Positions 35,153 through 44,334 of a stretch of 64,000 nucleotides of DNA are shown piece after piece; position 1 is the first letter of the stretch, and each line of letters opens with the position of its first letter. Source of the stretch: Aquificaceae bacterium. Its GTDB lineage: Bacteria > Aquificota > Aquificia > Aquificales > Aquificaceae. The notes under the pieces were generated by a model, which ran no database searches, was not told the DNA's origin, and saw nothing but the letters and a program-made list of their open reading frames with translations. The stretch lies in contig JALSHV010000006.1 in the NCBI GenBank assembly GCA_026981975.1, forward strand, positions 1-64,000, written 5' to 3'. A program made the position numbers and the translations under genes.

Positions 35153-35641
35153 CTTTAAAAATCTTTTGACTGTGCTTGAAAAGAAATCCACGGTAATGTG
35201 GACAAGATCCGCGCAAATTATACCCATCACCGCATAAAGAGCTGAATCACTTCTGAAGAGTTTGTCTAAAACTTCAAGGGGATTTACGTTAAGCACAGTT
35301 TTGCTGAGAGTTAAATTAAGGGAAGAGATTACACCAAGCAGTGTAAAGTAGAGGAATAATGTAACCATTGTAAGATAAAGTATTCTGATGAGACTTCCCA
35401 GTAAGGGGATATGAGATACTCCTCTGTGACGGAAGAGATTTTGATAAGGGAGCCATATACACCGTAAAAATCGCCATCTTTTGGAAGGCTTTGAATTAGA
35501 CAAATCCAAGTCCGGCGAAAGAAAGAGCGTGCCAGCTATGTAACCTACTAAGAAAGGGAAATAGGCTTCTTGAGGTAGAAAGTATAGAAACAGCGGAGCA
35601 GCGAGAAAGTTAAGAATATCGTGGGTCTTAGCCAGCGCCAT
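35150..35641 (-). CDS. DUF2227-like membrane metal-binding protein
   Basis: The 163-residue protein has several hydrophobic segments and the conserved cluster TLFLSPDLDL, WRFLRCIWLPYQNLFRHRGVSH, with Asp and His residues that could bind metal. This resembles DUF2227. The start is placed at ATG 35641 (GAGG 6 bases upstream); an in-frame TTG at 35653 is less likely. It overlaps the end of recJ by 14 nt. Confidence 0.65.
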   Translation of the reverse strand: MALAKTHDILNFLAAPLFLYFLPQEAYFPFLVGYIAGTLFLSPDLDLSNSKPSKRWRFLRCIWLPYQNLFRHRGVSHIPLLGSLIRILYLTMVTLFLYFTLLGVISSLNLTLSKTVLNVNPLEVLDKLFRSDSALYAVMGIICADLVHITVDFFSSTVKRFLK

Positions 35642-37268
35642 AAGGATCCTCAACGTCCAGTATGTAGTATTCCTTACCTACAACGGAATAAACGACTGTG
35701 GTAACCGATCCTTTTCTCAAATGCTCTGCTACATTTTTTTCCCAACATATCATCTCTATCTTTCCAGATTTCACCTTTACTCTATTAGCTGTTGGTATCA
35801 CGGAATCTATCCTACACCTATCTGAAAGAAAGGTGGGAAACGGATTGCCTTCTCCGTAAGGTTCTAATTTCTTTATGTCCGCGAGTCTCTGTGGAGTTAT
35901 GTCTTCAGGGGATAGCTTCATGTCTATGTAAATGGGTGGAGGTTCTATCAACACATTTCTGAATACGCTGTCCGCTTCTTGACTGAAGATTTCCAGAAGA
36001 TCACTTCTCAAGGTTAGTCCTGCAGCTTGAGAATGACCTCCCCACTTAAGAAACATAAAAGAGAGCTGTTTTAAACCTTCGTATACGTCTATCCCCTCTA
36101 CTGATCTGACAGATCCCACGGATTGATCTTTACCTTCTGAAAATACAGCAACGGGCTTACCCACAGAATTAGCCAATCTTCCCGCTACTATACCTAAGAC
36201 ACCCGGATGCCAGCGGGAGTCCCACAGGGATATAAAGCTTTTATGTTCTTGGAATTTCACTCTTTTTAAAGCTTCTTGATAAACTCTATCCGTGATGATT
36301 TTCCTTTTTGTATTTATCAGTTCTAATTTTCTTGCAAGGGATTCCGCTCTTCTTTTCTTTTTTTCCAATAAGAGCTGAAGTGCTAGCTTGGGATTTCCTA
36401 CTCTTCCCGGTGCGTTTATTCGCGGTGCTAAGGAATAAGCTATATCCTTAGCACTTAACCTTTCCTTTATTCCAGCCAATTGCATAAGAGCTTTTAAACC
36501 GGGTTTGTTTAAAGATCCTTTAAGAATTTCTTCCATTAGTAGTATCCCCTTAGAAACTAGAATTCTGTTTGTTCTGTTCATGGGCATTACATCTCCTACT
36601 GTTCCAAGAGCTACAAGATCTAAAAGAACACGGATATCTCTGTCCAATTCCAGCTTACGTGCCAGTAGAAAAGCCATATAAAAACACATAGCGGCGGAAG
36701 AGAGTTCTTTGAAATCTGTAGGAATATCGTCTCTAAGCTTTGGATTAACGAGAATAGCTCTTCTGGGGATTAAATTGGGAACGTTGTGATGGTCTATTAC
36801 AATAACATCTATATTTGCAGTGTCTATTTCCGTTACAGCAGAAGTTCCGTTGTCTACGGTTATGAGCAGATCTGCGTATCTTGAAAAGAGATTTACAAGC
36901 TCACTGTTCAAACCGTATCCCGTTTTCCTGCTGGGAAGGATAGGGATAACTCTTGCATTGGCTTCTTTGAGAATCTCATACAGTATTGTGGTTGCGGTTA
37001 TGCCGTCCACATCGTAATCTCCGAAGAGAAGGATTCTCTCTTTTTTCTTTACCGCTTTTATTATTCTTTCAGAAGCTTCTTCTATATTGGGAATATAAAC
37101 GTAAGGAAGAAGATACTTCAACTTTAAATCAAAAGCACTTTTAGGATCCTCAAAGCCTCGGTTTACCATAAGCTGTGCGAGAAAATATCCGTATTTTTTT
37201 GAAAGTTCAGATTCCGGAGTTATACAGTCACTCAACAGTAACCATCTTCTACCGGAAACTCCTTTCAT
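35628..37268 (-). CDS. recJ: single-stranded-DNA exonuclease RecJ
   Basis: The 546-residue DHH-family nuclease has LLFGDYDVDGITAT (motif I), TVDNGTSA (motif II), VIDHH (motif III), LALGTVGD-like VALGTVGDVMP, and the C-terminal DHHA1 segment WGGHSQAAGLTL with an OB fold after it. It degrades ssDNA 5'-3' in repair and recombination. Length matches compact thermophile RecJ. It overlaps the pgsA end by 20 nt. Confidence 0.93.
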   Translation of the reverse strand: MKGVSGRRWLLLSDCITPESELSKKYGYFLAQLMVNRGFEDPKSAFDLKLKYLLPYVYIPNIEEASERIIKAVKKKERILLFGDYDVDGITATTILYEILKEANARVIPILPSRKTGYGLNSELVNLFSRYADLLITVDNGTSAVTEIDTANIDVIVIDHHNVPNLIPRRAILVNPKLRDDIPTDFKELSSAAMCFYMAFLLARKLELDRDIRVLLDLVALGTVGDVMPMNRTNRILVSKGILLMEEILKGSLNKPGLKALMQLAGIKERLSAKDIAYSLAPRINAPGRVGNPKLALQLLLEKKKRRAESLARKLELINTKRKIITDRVYQEALKRVKFQEHKSFISLWDSRWHPGVLGIVAGRLANSVGKPVAVFSEGKDQSVGSVRSVEGIDVYEGLKQLSFMFLKWGGHSQAAGLTLRSDLLEIFSQEADSVFRNVLIEPPPIYIDMKLSPEDITPQRLADIKKLEPYGEGNPFPTFLSDRCRIDSVIPTANRVKVKSGKIEMICWEKNVAEHLRKGSVTTVVYSVVGKEYYILDVEDPYGAG

Positions 37269-37842
37269 CTTTTTCCATTATAAGTTTCTCTTTAAGAAAA
37301 ACTGCTCCTTTAATTACGTAATCTACGCCGGATACAAGAATGAGAATTCCACAGAGAAATTGAAATATGTCAAATAGTTCTATTAAGGAATTAATCTTAA
37401 AAAGTTCAAGAGCAAATCCTACACAAACTGTAATGGAAAGAAACAGAGTTGTAAGCTTACCCCAGAAAGAAGGTTCAGGCACAAAACCGAATTTTTTAAG
37501 AAAAAGAGATCCACCTATAAGAACTAAGTCCCTTACTATAAGAGTTTTCAGTAAAAGAAAGGAAGCCTTGTATTCCGTAGTTATTGTTAAAGTAAGCAAA
37601 CCGAAAAAAAGGAGGAACTTATCTGCCAAAGGATCAAGGAATTTTCCTAACTTTGTTTCGGATTTTAAAAGTCTTGCTAAGAAACCGTCAAGGGCATCTG
37701 TAAGAGCAAGGACAAAGAATAGAATAGCGGATAATCTCTCTTCTTCTCTGAAGGCAAGTAAGAAAACCCAAGGAGAAAAAAAGAGTCTTATGAGAGAAAG
37801 AGTATTTGGTAAACTTCTCACTTTAGTTTTAATATAACTCAT
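37249..37842 (-). CDS. pgsA: CDP-alcohol phosphatidyltransferase (PgsA-like)
   Basis: The 197-residue membrane protein has the signature D-A-L-D-G-F-L-A-R followed by GKFLDPLADK (DGxxAR...GxxxDxxxD) and 4-6 membrane helices; the N-terminus SLPNTLSLIRL fits phosphatidylglycerophosphate synthase. The frame is open upstream but inside engB. The start is MSYIKTK (37842), or MM at 37845, or GTG at 37821. Its start region overlaps the engB start, so its promoter must lie in engB coding sequence. Confidence 0.85.
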   Translation of the reverse strand: MSYIKTKVRSLPNTLSLIRLFFSPWVFLLAFREEERLSAILFFVLALTDALDGFLARLLKSETKLGKFLDPLADKFLLFFGLLTLTITTEYKASFLLLKTLIVRDLVLIGGSLFLKKFGFVPEPSFWGKLTTLFLSITVCVGFALELFKINSLIELFDIFQFLCGILILVSGVDYVIKGAVFLKEKLIMEKDERSFR

Positions 37843-37843
37843 C

Positions 37844-38404
37844 ATGAAAGTTGAATTCGTAAAGTCAACTGTTAAAGACTTTCCTCCGTGTGATAGACCT
37901 GAAGTGGTTTTTGTTGGAAGATCCAATGTAGGAAAATCTTCTCTTATAAACATGATAGTAGGGAAAAACATAGCAAGAGTTAGTAAAGAACCCGGCAGGA
38001 CTAGAATGATTAATTACTTTCTCTTAGAAGACAAAATTTACCTTGTAGATGTGCCGGGATACGGTTTTGCAAAGGTTCCCTTAAAGGAACAGAATAAGTG
38101 GAAAAAGATGATGGAAAACTACTTTTTTCATAGAAAAGAAAACATAAAAATGGTTTTTCTTCTTATAGATAGTCTAGCGGGTGTGCAACCCTTAGATGAA
38201 AAAATGATAAGCTGGCTTCGGTTCATAGGTGTTCCTTTTACAGTAATACTCACCAAAACAGATAAAGCAACTCAGAAAGAGCTGTCAGGGACTTTAAAAC
38301 AGATTAAGGATTATGTAGGAAAAGAAGCAGTAATACTCAGTTCTGCAAAAGAAGGAAAAGGAAAGAGAGAAATTCTCAGGAGAATACTCTCTGAAATATT
38401 ATAA
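37844..38404 (+). CDS. engB: ribosome biogenesis GTPase EngB/YsxC
   Basis: The 186-residue GTPase has G1 GRSNVGKSS, the T in GRTRMINYF, G3 DVPGYGFA, G4 TKTDK and G5 SSAKEG. It acts late in 50S subunit assembly. TATAAC lies 5 nt before ATG and no Shine-Dalgarno is present, suggesting a leaderless message. The start codon overlaps the start of divergent pgsA. Confidence 0.93.
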   Translation: MKVEFVKSTVKDFPPCDRPEVVFVGRSNVGKSSLINMIVGKNIARVSKEPGRTRMINYFLLEDKIYLVDVPGYGFAKVPLKEQNKWKKMMENYFFHRKENIKMVFLLIDSLAGVQPLDEKMISWLRFIGVPFTVILTKTDKATQKELSGTLKQIKDYVGKEAVILSSAKEGKGKREILRRILSEIL

Positions 38405-38413
38405 TGTTATAAT
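38405..38413 (+). promoter_or_regulatory. extended -10 promoter of thrC
   Basis: TGTTATAAT is a perfect extended -10 element (TGn-TATAAT) ending 25 nt before the thrC start, with the Shine-Dalgarno GGAGG between. No good -35 is seen, as expected for an extended -10 promoter. Confidence 0.6.
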
Positions 38414-38438
38414 ACTTCTCTTCTACGGAGGAGCTAAC

Positions 38439-39668
38439 TTGGCAAAAGTTAAAGGGCTTGTTTGTAAAGAGTGTGGAAGAACTTATCCTGTTGAACCCAT
38501 TCACGTATGTGAATTCTGTTTTGGACCTCTTGAAGTAATATACGATTACGAAGAAATAAAGAAAATTATCTCAAAACAGAAAATAGAAAATGGACCGCTT
38601 AGTTTATGGAGATATATAGATTTGCTTCCCGTTGAAAATCCGATAGTAGGACTTACAGCAGGGTTTACACCCCTTAAGAAAGCGGATAAACTTGGAGAAG
38701 TTTTAGGATTGAAAAATCTCTATATAAAGGACGATTCTGTAAATCACCCCACTCTTTCCTTTAAAGACAGAGTAGTTTCTGTAGCGATATCTAAAGCCAA
38801 AGAATTTGGGTTTGATACCGCCGCCTGTGCTTCAACGGGAAATCTTGCAAATTCCGTAGCTGCCCATTGCGCACAGGCGGGATTGAATTGTTTTGTGTTC
38901 ATTCCCGCAAATCTTGAAACCCAGAAAATCTTCGGCAGTCTTGTTTTCAATCCAACTGTGGTAGCTGTTGAAGGAACTTACGATGATGTTAACAGACTTT
39001 GCTCAGAAGTAGCAAATGATATGGGTTGGGCTTTTGTAAATATAAACATAAGACCTTTTTATGCGGAAGGTTCAAAAACCTTAGCCTTTGAGGTTGTGGA
39101 ACAGTTAGGTTGGACAGCTCCCGATGCGGTTGTAGTGCCGGCAGCTTCGGGATCTTTATATACAAAGATATGGAAGGGATTGAAGGAAATGTCAAAAGTA
39201 GGACTTATAGAAAAAGTCAGAACAAGAATGTTCGGGGCGCAAGCGGAAGGCTGTTCTCCGATAGCTCAAGCGTGGAAAGAGGGCAGAGATTTCATAAAAC
39301 CGGTAAAACCTAATACTATTGCTAAGTCTATTGCTATAGGTAATCCTGCAGACGGTATATACGCTCTGCAAGTTACTCAGGAGAGTGAAGGTGATTGGGA
39401 AGTTGCTACCGATGAAGAGATAATAGAGGGAATAAAATTACTCGCTCAAACAGAGGGAATCTTCACCGAAACCGCAGGAGGCACAACCATAGCTGTTTTA
39501 AAGAAACTTGTAGAAAAAAGTCTAATCTCACCTGAAGAGACGGTAGTAGCCTACATCACAGGTAACGGTTATAAAACCTTAGAAGTTCTTGAAGGACGTT
39601 TATGTGAACCCATAAGAATACAAGCTTCTCTCAAAGACTTTAAAGAAAAAGTTCTTACAAAAGTGTAA
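38439..39668 (+). CDS. thrC: threonine synthase
   Basis: The 409-residue PLP enzyme converts O-phosphohomoserine to threonine. It has an N-terminal zinc ribbon (CKECGRTYP...CEFCFGPL), GLTAGFTPL, the PLP lysine in [19 protein letters not shown] and [10 protein letters not shown]. The zinc-ribbon form is common in thermophiles. Start codon is TTG with GGAGGAG 5-8 bases upstream. It is followed by rpmA after 11 nt. Confidence 0.93.
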   Translation: MAKVKGLVCKECGRTYPVEPIHVCEFCFGPLEVIYDYEEIKKIISKQKIENGPLSLWRYIDLLPVENPIVGLTAGFTPLKKADKLGEVLGLKNLYIKDDSVNHPTLSFKDRVVSVAISKAKEFGFDTAACASTGNLANSVAAHCAQAGLNCFVFIPANLETQKIFGSLVFNPTVVAVEGTYDDVNRLCSEVANDMGWAFVNINIRPFYAEGSKTLAFEVVEQLGWTAPDAVVVPAASGSLYTKIWKGLKEMSKVGLIEKVRTRMFGAQAEGCSPIAQAWKEGRDFIKPVKPNTIAKSIAIGNPADGIYALQVTQESEGDWEVATDEEIIEGIKLLAQTEGIFTETAGGTTIAVLKKLVEKSLISPEETVVAYITGNGYKTLEVLEGRLCEPIRIQASLKDFKEKVLTKV

Positions 39669-39679
39669 GGAGGTTGATC

Positions 39680-39967
39680 ATGGCTTCCAAAGCTAGCGGT
39701 GGATCTACGCGAAACGGAAGAGATAGTCATTCAAAAAGATTAGGAGTAAAGAGGTTTGGTGGACAATTTGTAAAGGCAGGTAATGTCTTGGTAAGACAAA
39801 GGGGAACACGTATTTATCCAGGTAAAAACGTAGGAATGGGTTCCGACTTCACTCTTTTTGCTCTTACGGACGGATACGTTTACTTTGAAAAGCGCAGAAA
39901 CAAAAAACGCGTAAGCGTTTTAACACCGGAAGAGTGGAATCTTCTCCACAACGGTAAAGGATCTTGA
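39680..39967 (+). CDS. rpmA: ribosomal protein L27
   Basis: The 95-residue protein begins [16 protein letters not shown], the standard bL27 N-terminus, and contains [20 protein letters not shown]. The ATG at 39680 is chosen over the TTG at 39674 because AAGGAGGT is optimally placed and the family starts with M-A-x-K. It is co-transcribed with thrC and away from rplU. Confidence 0.96.
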   Translation: MASKASGGSTRNGRDSHSKRLGVKRFGGQFVKAGNVLVRQRGTRIYPGKNVGMGSDFTLFALTDGYVYFEKRRNKKRVSVLTPEEWNLLHNGKGS

Positions 39968-39980
39968 ATTCATTTAAAGG

Positions 39981-39998
39981 ACGCCCCAAAAGGGGCGT
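39981..39998. terminator. hairpin between rpmA and the convergent porin gene
   Basis: ACGCCCC-AAAA-GGGGCGT is a perfect 7-bp GC-rich hairpin in the 58-nt convergent spacer. Neither flank has a real T-run (AAAGACGG on plus, CCTTTAAA on minus), so it is a weak or factor-assisted terminator, or an RNA 3'-end stabiliser. Confidence 0.55.
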
Positions 39999-40025
39999 AA
40001 AGACGGACATATCGGGTGCAGGGCT

Positions 40026-41048
40026 TTAGAAAGTAAAGCCGAGCTCCACCGCAAGAGTTGTCTTGGAGTTCTCTGTTCCGTTATTAAAGAAATACTGATC
40101 AGTGGATATGTAAGAGACCTCAGCTCTTACAAAGGAGTTATCAGAGGGTTTTAAAGTGGGAGTTAATGTAACTGTATATCCGCTCTGAGCATTTCCACCA
40201 GAGTATATTCCGCTTGTTCCTTCATCAAAGTATTCAAGTCTTAAAGGAACTGATATATTTCCAAACTGGGGAATTATGTAAACCGCTAATCCGTAAGCAG
40301 CTACATCACGATTGGGTGTTTTTGCTGAATCATCAAGCCAGTGGTAATCAAAATTAAGTCCAAGATCCACGTTACCAGCACTGTAACTGAGAACAGCATC
40401 TATGAAATTTCTCAAACCTGCGTAATCATAGTAATTTAAAGCATAGCTCATATTTCCGAAAGATCCAGAAGAACCTAATGCAAAAGCATCACCTCTGGGA
40501 TTTATAGAGTCGTTGTTGTATTCAGCGTATAAACTAATGTTTTCCGTTACGTTGTAGGTAAGCCTAGCCCCCGGATATATAATCGGCTGTGCATACCATA
40601 CAGCTCCTAAATTTATATTAGGATTAGCGTAGGTGTTAACAACCTCATAACCTATATTGGTAGGTAAAAGACCAGCGTCTAAGGTTAAACCCTTTACAGG
40701 AGAATAACTAACGTATCCCCACAGAACTCCCACTTCATTTTGAGTTAACGCACCGCTGGTGTAGGAACTTATTGCATTACTGACATTTAACCATACAGAA
40801 GGAGCAAAAACACCGCCGAGAGCAAGATCAAAACCCATATTTCCGGAAGACCCCTTCAAATTGACTATGGCGTTCGTCAACCTGAATCCGTCTTGAGAAT
40901 CCACAGGACCTTCATTGTTAGTGTAAAAGTAAGCTCCCGTTATAGCACCTGAAAGTTCTAAGGGTTGAGAGATCTTCAGGATAGGTTGATTTTCCTGTGC
41001 CAAGACCACACCCGCTAACGCCAAACTTGCTGTTAGAACTTTCTTCAT
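40026..41048 (-). CDS. outer-membrane beta-barrel porin
   Basis: The 340-residue protein has a signal peptide (MKKVLTASLALAGVVLA, cleavage before QE) and alternating hydrophobic/polar strands rich in Tyr, Asn and Gly through to the C-terminal LAVELGFTF, whose terminal Phe is the outer-membrane sorting signal. No coiled-coil or SLH domain. It follows amt in the nitrogen operon after a terminator, so it may be regulated separately. Substrate unknown. Shine-Dalgarno GGGAGGTG is about 5 bases before ATG. Confidence 0.8.
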   Translation of the reverse strand: MKKVLTASLALAGVVLAQENQPILKISQPLELSGAITGAYFYTNNEGPVDSQDGFRLTNAIVNLKGSSGNMGFDLALGGVFAPSVWLNVSNAISSYTSGALTQNEVGVLWGYVSYSPVKGLTLDAGLLPTNIGYEVVNTYANPNINLGAVWYAQPIIYPGARLTYNVTENISLYAEYNNDSINPRGDAFALGSSGSFGNMSYALNYYDYAGLRNFIDAVLSYSAGNVDLGLNFDYHWLDDSAKTPNRDVAAYGLAVYIIPQFGNISVPLRLEYFDEGTSGIYSGGNAQSGYTVTLTPTLKPSDNSFVRAEVSYISTDQYFFNNGTENSKTTLAVELGFTF

Positions 41049-41082
41049 GCCAACACCTCCCTAAGGCAAAAGTTTTAAAAAG

Positions 41083-41115
41083 AAAAAAAAACGAAGCGGA
41101 GGACTGAGCCTCCTT
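41083..41115 (-). terminator. intrinsic terminator after amt
   Basis: On the minus strand GAAGGAGG-CTCAGT-CCTCCGCTTC forms an 8-bp stem with a small bulge followed by nine T residues, directly after the amt stop codon and before the porin gene. Confidence 0.8.
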
Positions 41116-41116
41116 C

Positions 41117-42394
41117 TTAAGGGTTATAGGCACTCTCTCCGTGTTGAGTGCCGTCCAGACCCTCCACTTCCTCCTCTTCTTTAACTCTGAGACCAGTTAG
41201 AGCTTTTGCTATAAAAACTATAACCGCTGTAAGCGCTCCGGAGTAAATTATAGTGGCTACAACACCCTTTATCTGTATGAACACCTGACCGGGGTTACCG
41301 TAGAGAAGACCCGCACTTTCGTTAACAGCGGGATCAGCAAATACTCCCGTGAGAATAGCACCGACTATCCCTGCAACACCGTGTATACCGAAAACGTCAA
41401 GTGCATCGTCGTATCCCAAAACAGGTTTGAGTTTTGCTACCGCAAAATATGCCAAAACCCCCGCTACAGCTCCTATGAAGATAGCCCCTACTGGATTGAC
41501 AAAACCAGCTGCTGGTGTAATAGCAACGAGACCAGCTATGATTCCCGAGGATATTCCTACAACCGTGGGCTTACCCGCGGTGATCCACTCTATAAAAAGC
41601 CAACCTAAGACAGCAGAGGAAGTAGCGACAGTTGTATTCAACATAGCGTAAACCGCAATTCCGTCCGCTGCCAGAGCAGAACCTGCGTTAAAACCGAACC
41701 AGCCAAACCAGAGAATTCCTGCACCAAGAGCTACTAAGGGAACATTATTGGGAATAAGAACAGGTTCTTTTCGCTTCCCTAAGATCAAAGCTCCTACAAG
41801 ACCCGCTATACCGGCGTTAATATGAACAACTGTTCCACCTGCGAAATCAAGCGCACCGTCTTCACTTAGAAACCCACCTCCCCAGACCCAATGTGCTATC
41901 GGGGGATACACTATTATGCTCCACAGGATACAGAAAATTATCCATGCGGAGAATTTCATTCTGCCAACTAAAGAACCGCTTACAAGAGCTGTAGTTATAG
42001 CGGCAAAGGTAAGTTGAAACATAACGTCTAAAAGAGCTGGATAACCGGTATCAGCGTTTATTCCGCTTATGCCTTGTGCAAAGAGATACTGGAATGGATT
42101 ACCCATGAACTTACCTACGTCATCTCCGTAAGCTATGGAATAGCCTATGGCAAGCCAAGTTATACTCACAACGGAAAAAGCGACGAAGGACATGGCGATT
42201 GTGTTGAGAATACTTTTACTTTTGTCCAGTCCGCCGTAAAAAAGAGCAAGTCCCGGCACAGTCATAAACACAACCAAGGCGGAAGCCATAAGCATCCACG
42301 CTGTATTACCTGTATCCAATTTAACGGTTTCTTCTGCAAGAGCGGGTATAGGTAGAAGCAAGGCGGGTGCTAAAACCCCAAGTGCGCGCCTCAT
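41117..42394 (-). CDS. amt: ammonium transporter (Amt/MEP family)
   Basis: From the start chosen the protein has 425 residues: a signal peptide (MRRALGVLAPALLLPIPALA) and then about eleven membrane helices. Family motifs include WMLMASALVVFMTVPGLALFYGG, the pore His in GTVVHINAG and FGIHGVAGIVGAIL. The frame is open to 42427, but AAAGGAGGG lies 7-8 bases before the ATG at 42394. It follows glnA and encodes the ammonia uptake step served by P-II and glutamine synthetase. Confidence 0.95.
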   Translation of the reverse strand: MRRALGVLAPALLLPIPALAEETVKLDTGNTAWMLMASALVVFMTVPGLALFYGGLDKSKSILNTIAMSFVAFSVVSITWLAIGYSIAYGDDVGKFMGNPFQYLFAQGISGINADTGYPALLDVMFQLTFAAITTALVSGSLVGRMKFSAWIIFCILWSIIVYPPIAHWVWGGGFLSEDGALDFAGGTVVHINAGIAGLVGALILGKRKEPVLIPNNVPLVALGAGILWFGWFGFNAGSALAADGIAVYAMLNTTVATSSAVLGWLFIEWITAGKPTVVGISSGIIAGLVAITPAAGFVNPVGAIFIGAVAGVLAYFAVAKLKPVLGYDDALDVFGIHGVAGIVGAILTGVFADPAVNESAGLLYGNPGQVFIQIKGVVATIIYSGALTAVIVFIAKALTGLRVKEEEEVEGLDGTQHGESAYNP

Positions 42395-42418
42395 CTCTTT
42401 TCCCTCCTTTAAAATTGA

Positions 42419-42440
42419 CCCCGCCAAAGGCGGGGTTTTT
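42419..42440. terminator. hairpin between glnA and amt (partial terminator/attenuator)
   Basis: CCCCGCC-AAA-GGCGGGG is a 7-bp stem. In the transcribed (minus) direction it is followed by TCAATTTT, a poor U-tract, so read-through into amt is expected; the five-T run is on the plus strand, where no gene ends. Confidence 0.6.
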
Positions 42441-42445
42441 AAGGG

Positions 42446-43855
42446 TTAAATATCAAAGTAAAGTTCAAACTCCTTAGGGTGAGGTATAAATCTGATTTCG
42501 TCTATTTCCGCTCTTTTGGACTCTATCCACAGTTGCAGGAATTCTTCTGTAAATACTCCGCCTTTAAGGAGAAATTCGTAATCTTTTTCCAGTTCGTTTA
42601 TCGCTTCTTCCAAGGAGCCGGGGAGCTGAGGTATTCCTTCAAGTTCTTCAGGCGGAAGAGAGTAGATGTCTTTATCAAAGGGTTCTCCGGGATCAATTTT
42701 GTTCTCTATTCCGTCCAAAGCTGCCATAAGTATAGCGCTGAAGGCAAGGTAAGGATTGGAAGTTGCGTCGGGAAATCTTATCTCTATTCTCTTAGCCTTA
42801 GGAGATTGGAAATACATGGGAATTCTTATAGCAGCAGATCTGTTCCTTGCAGAGTAGGCAAGTCTTACGGGAGCTTCAAAGCCGGGAACAAGCCTGTGGT
42901 AAGAGTTTATAGTAGGATTTGTAAGAGCTACAAGCGCCCTTGCGTGTTTTAGGATACCTCCTATAGCGTATAGAGCGGTTTCGGATAATCCCGCATAACC
43001 TGAACCTGCAAACAGAGGTTCTCCTCCTTTCCATATTGAGAAATGAGTATGCATTCCCGATCCGTTATCGTTGGGAAGTATTTTTGCCATAAAGGTAGCG
43101 TATTTACCGTGTTTTGCTGCTACGTTCCTGACAACGTATTTATAAACAAAAAGTTTGTCCGCTTGATTTACCAAGGAATCGTATCTTATATCTATCTCAG
43201 CCTGTCCAGCGGTGGCAACTTCATGATGATGGACTTCTACGGTTATTCCTATCTCTGAGAGAATTGTGGTCATTTCATTTCTTATGCTGGTCAACTTATC
43301 AAGAGGTGGTGCGGGAAAGTATCCTCTTTTATGAGGGATCTTGTAACCAGAGGAAGTTATTTCTCTATTCCACCAACCCTCTTCCGAATCTACTCTCCAG
43401 AAGGAATAGTGTTCTGCATTTCCGAATTCAACAGAGTCTAATATAAAAAACTCCGCTTCTGGTCCAAAGTAGGCGGTATCTCCTATACCAGTTTGCTTTA
43501 GATACTGCTCCGCTTTTTGAGCTATGTAGCGTGTATCTCTGCCGTATCTTTCTCCCGTTACGGGATCGTAAATGTCACATATCATTACCAAAGTCTTAGG
43601 TTCTATAAAGGGATCTACAAAGGCTGTGTTGGGATCAGGTTTTACTATCATATCGGATTCGTGAATAGACTGCCAGCCTCTTATAGAAGATCCGTCAAAG
43701 CCTATACCCGCCTCAAAGGATTCTGCGGAGATTTCATAAGCTGGCAGTGTCATATGCTGCCACTGACCAAAGGGATCGGAAAATCTCAGATCCACGTATT
43801 GGATTCCTTCTTGCTCAATAAGACTTAAAATCTCTTGCGGTGAATACTTCGGCAT
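42446..43855 (-). CDS. glnA: glutamine synthetase type I
   Basis: The 469-residue enzyme makes glutamine from glutamate, ammonia and ATP. It has IGFDGSSIRGW, GPEAEFF, EVHHHEVATAGQAE, the latch signature and NRSAAIRIP. Tyr398 in DIYSLPPEE corresponds to the adenylylation site of GSI-beta enzymes, so control by GlnE-type adenylylation is possible. It lies 26 nt after glnB with its own Shine-Dalgarno AAGGAGGTG. Confidence 0.97.
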   Translation of the reverse strand: MPKYSPQEILSLIEQEGIQYVDLRFSDPFGQWQHMTLPAYEISAESFEAGIGFDGSSIRGWQSIHESDMIVKPDPNTAFVDPFIEPKTLVMICDIYDPVTGERYGRDTRYIAQKAEQYLKQTGIGDTAYFGPEAEFFILDSVEFGNAEHYSFWRVDSEEGWWNREITSSGYKIPHKRGYFPAPPLDKLTSIRNEMTTILSEIGITVEVHHHEVATAGQAEIDIRYDSLVNQADKLFVYKYVVRNVAAKHGKYATFMAKILPNDNGSGMHTHFSIWKGGEPLFAGSGYAGLSETALYAIGGILKHARALVALTNPTINSYHRLVPGFEAPVRLAYSARNRSAAIRIPMYFQSPKAKRIEIRFPDATSNPYLAFSAILMAALDGIENKIDPGEPFDKDIYSLPPEELEGIPQLPGSLEEAINELEKDYEFLLKGGVFTEEFLQLWIESKRAEIDEIRFIPHPKEFELYFDI

Positions 43856-43881
43856 ACCTGCACCTCCTTATTAGAATTTCA

Positions 43882-44244
<363 letters not shown>

Positions 44245-44248
44245 TTAT

Positions 44249-44264
44249 AGCAAGAAATATGCCA
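44249..44264 (-). promoter_or_regulatory. sigma-54 promoter of the glnB-glnA-amt operon
   Basis: The minus strand reads TGGCAT-ATTTC-TTGCT, matching the -24/-12 consensus TGGCAC-N5-TTGCW with GG and GC 10 nt apart. It lies 28 nt before the glnB start; a transcript would start near 44238 with a leader that includes the Shine-Dalgarno AGGAGGAAG. Confidence 0.85.
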
Positions 44265-44334
44265 CAAGCGGAAAACCCCTCTGCTTAAAAAGATTGTAAG
44301 CTGAAAGAAAGATGAAGTTTTCTTCTCAATCATG

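Noticed and set aside
42419-42440. Plus-strand intrinsic terminator between glnA and amt
   Set aside because: It has a good stem and T-run on the plus strand, but no plus-strand gene ends there; it is better viewed as an attenuator-like hairpin in the minus-strand operon.
42479-43828. Several long plus-strand frames opposite glnA, and similar antisense frames elsewhere (for example 8174-8425, 16204-16566)
   Set aside because: They lie wholly inside strongly recognised genes on the other strand, lack ribosome sites and show Phe/Ser/Tyr-rich composition typical of antisense frames.
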